Program-made: the position numbers and the translations under genes
Shown: one piece after another, positions 14,394-14,716 of the stretch
Layout: each line of letters opens with the position of its first letter
Position numbering within the stretch: the stretch's first letter is position 1
The notes under the pieces: model-generated
Seen by the model: the letters and a program-made list of their open reading frames with translations, nothing else
Databases searched by the model: none
Told to the model about the DNA's origin: nothing
Assembly: GCA_020216655.1 (NCBI GenBank)
Contig: JAIWNU010000019.1
Coordinates: 1-14,716 of the forward strand
DNA from: Treponema sp.
GTDB lineage: Bacteria > Spirochaetota > Spirochaetia > Treponematales > Breznakiellaceae
Reading direction: 5' to 3'
DNA length: 14,716 nt

Positions 14394-14716
14394 TTAAGTA
14401 ACGTCCGCAATGAGGTTTTTCATAATATAGTCCCGCCGTTCCGGGGTATTCTTGCCCATGTAAAACTCGAGCACCTGGGGGACTGCTTTTAGGGTGTTTA
14501 CGGTTACCGGGACAAGTCGCATATCTTTGCCGATAAATTGGCCGAATTCCTTGGGGCTGATCTCTCCAAGCCCCTTAAACCGGGTAACCTCACAACCGGC
14601 GCCGAGGGCTTTAACCGCTTCATCCCGCTCCTTTTCGCTGTAACAATAACGGGTCTCCTTTTTATTACGGACACGGAACAGGGGCGTCTCCAGAATGTAC
14701 ACATGACCGCTTGTGA
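14394..14716 (-). CDS. parE: DNA topoisomerase IV subunit B (ParE), C-terminal fragment cut by window edge
   Basis: The last 107 or so codons of a type IIA topoisomerase ATPase subunit; the frame is open to the end of the window. The visible part begins at the TOPRIM end (GHVYILETPLFRV), continues through RFKGLGE and the conserved methionine-glycine-x-RR segment (FYMGKNTPERRDYI), and ends at TAA 14396-14394. GyrB and ParE share these motifs; pairing with a ParC-type A subunit 9 bases downstream makes ParE the better call. An in-frame GTG at 14702 is internal, because GHVY continues the family alignment across it. Confidence 0.92.
   Translation of the reverse strand, partial: TSGHVYILETPLFRVRNKKETRYCYSEKERDEAVKALGAGCEVTRFKGLGEISPKEFGQFIGKDMRLVPVTVNTLKAVPQVLEFYMGKNTPERRDYIMKNLIADVT

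Noticed and set aside
14394..14702. Separate short gene starting at GTG 14702
   Set aside because: It is the internal end of ParE: the in-frame codons before it (TSGH) continue the conserved GHVY segment and the frame is open to the window edge.
1..14716. Search by eye for CRISPR arrays, insertion sequences, phage genes and toxin-antitoxin pairs
   Set aside because: No regularly spaced repeats, transposase, integrase or phage-like genes were found; the window reads as conserved chromosome.

Overview
The window looks like core chromosome of a spirochaete of the Treponema group. I infer this from gene content and protein style: an alarmone synthetase fused to TPRs, a JAMM/DinG fusion helicase, a parE-parC pair with a short ParC lacking a GyrA box, and small conserved proteins I associate with treponemes. 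No database search was possible, so the species is not assigned. Base composition is moderate throughout and no island boundary, phage, insertion sequence or CRISPR array is visible.

Layout. From 2 to 1330 (+) there is the 3' part of a multi-repeat membrane protein whose start lies outside the window. It converges on a minus-strand block. Read in transcription order, that block is mfd (9425-6024), plsC (5999-5262), a RelA/SpoT-type synthetase with TPRs (5265-4024), tRNA-Glu(UUC) with its own strong promoter and terminator (4019-3818), and a JAMM-DinG helicase (3797-1356). Divergent from mfd is a two-gene plus-strand unit (9473-11262): an exported protein translationally coupled to a pseudo-receiver/PilZ protein. 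Its 3' end overlaps the convergent tatD gene (12053-11247). Divergent from tatD is a 70-residue conserved protein (12139-12351). A palindromic intergenic element (about 12342-12454) separates it from the convergent parC gene (14384-12462), which follows the 3' end of parE (14716-14394, cut by the window edge).

How the genes may work together. The mfd-plsC-synthetase unit puts transcription-coupled repair, phosphatidic acid synthesis and (p)ppGpp synthesis on one probable transcript, with a 24-nt gap and then an ATGA overlap. Stringent signalling is known in other bacteria to touch both repair and phospholipid synthesis, so the linkage is suggestive. parE and parC encode the two subunits of topoisomerase IV. 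The exported protein/PilZ pair suggests an envelope function with cytoplasmic nucleotide sensing, but its role is unknown.

The most interesting items are the JAMM-DinG fusion, the alarmone synthetase-TPR operon, the repeat architecture of the truncated first gene, the degenerate receiver-PilZ protein, and two intergenic structures: a hairpin plus T-run ahead of the small gene and the palindrome behind it. No gene-free stretch exceeds 300 bases.
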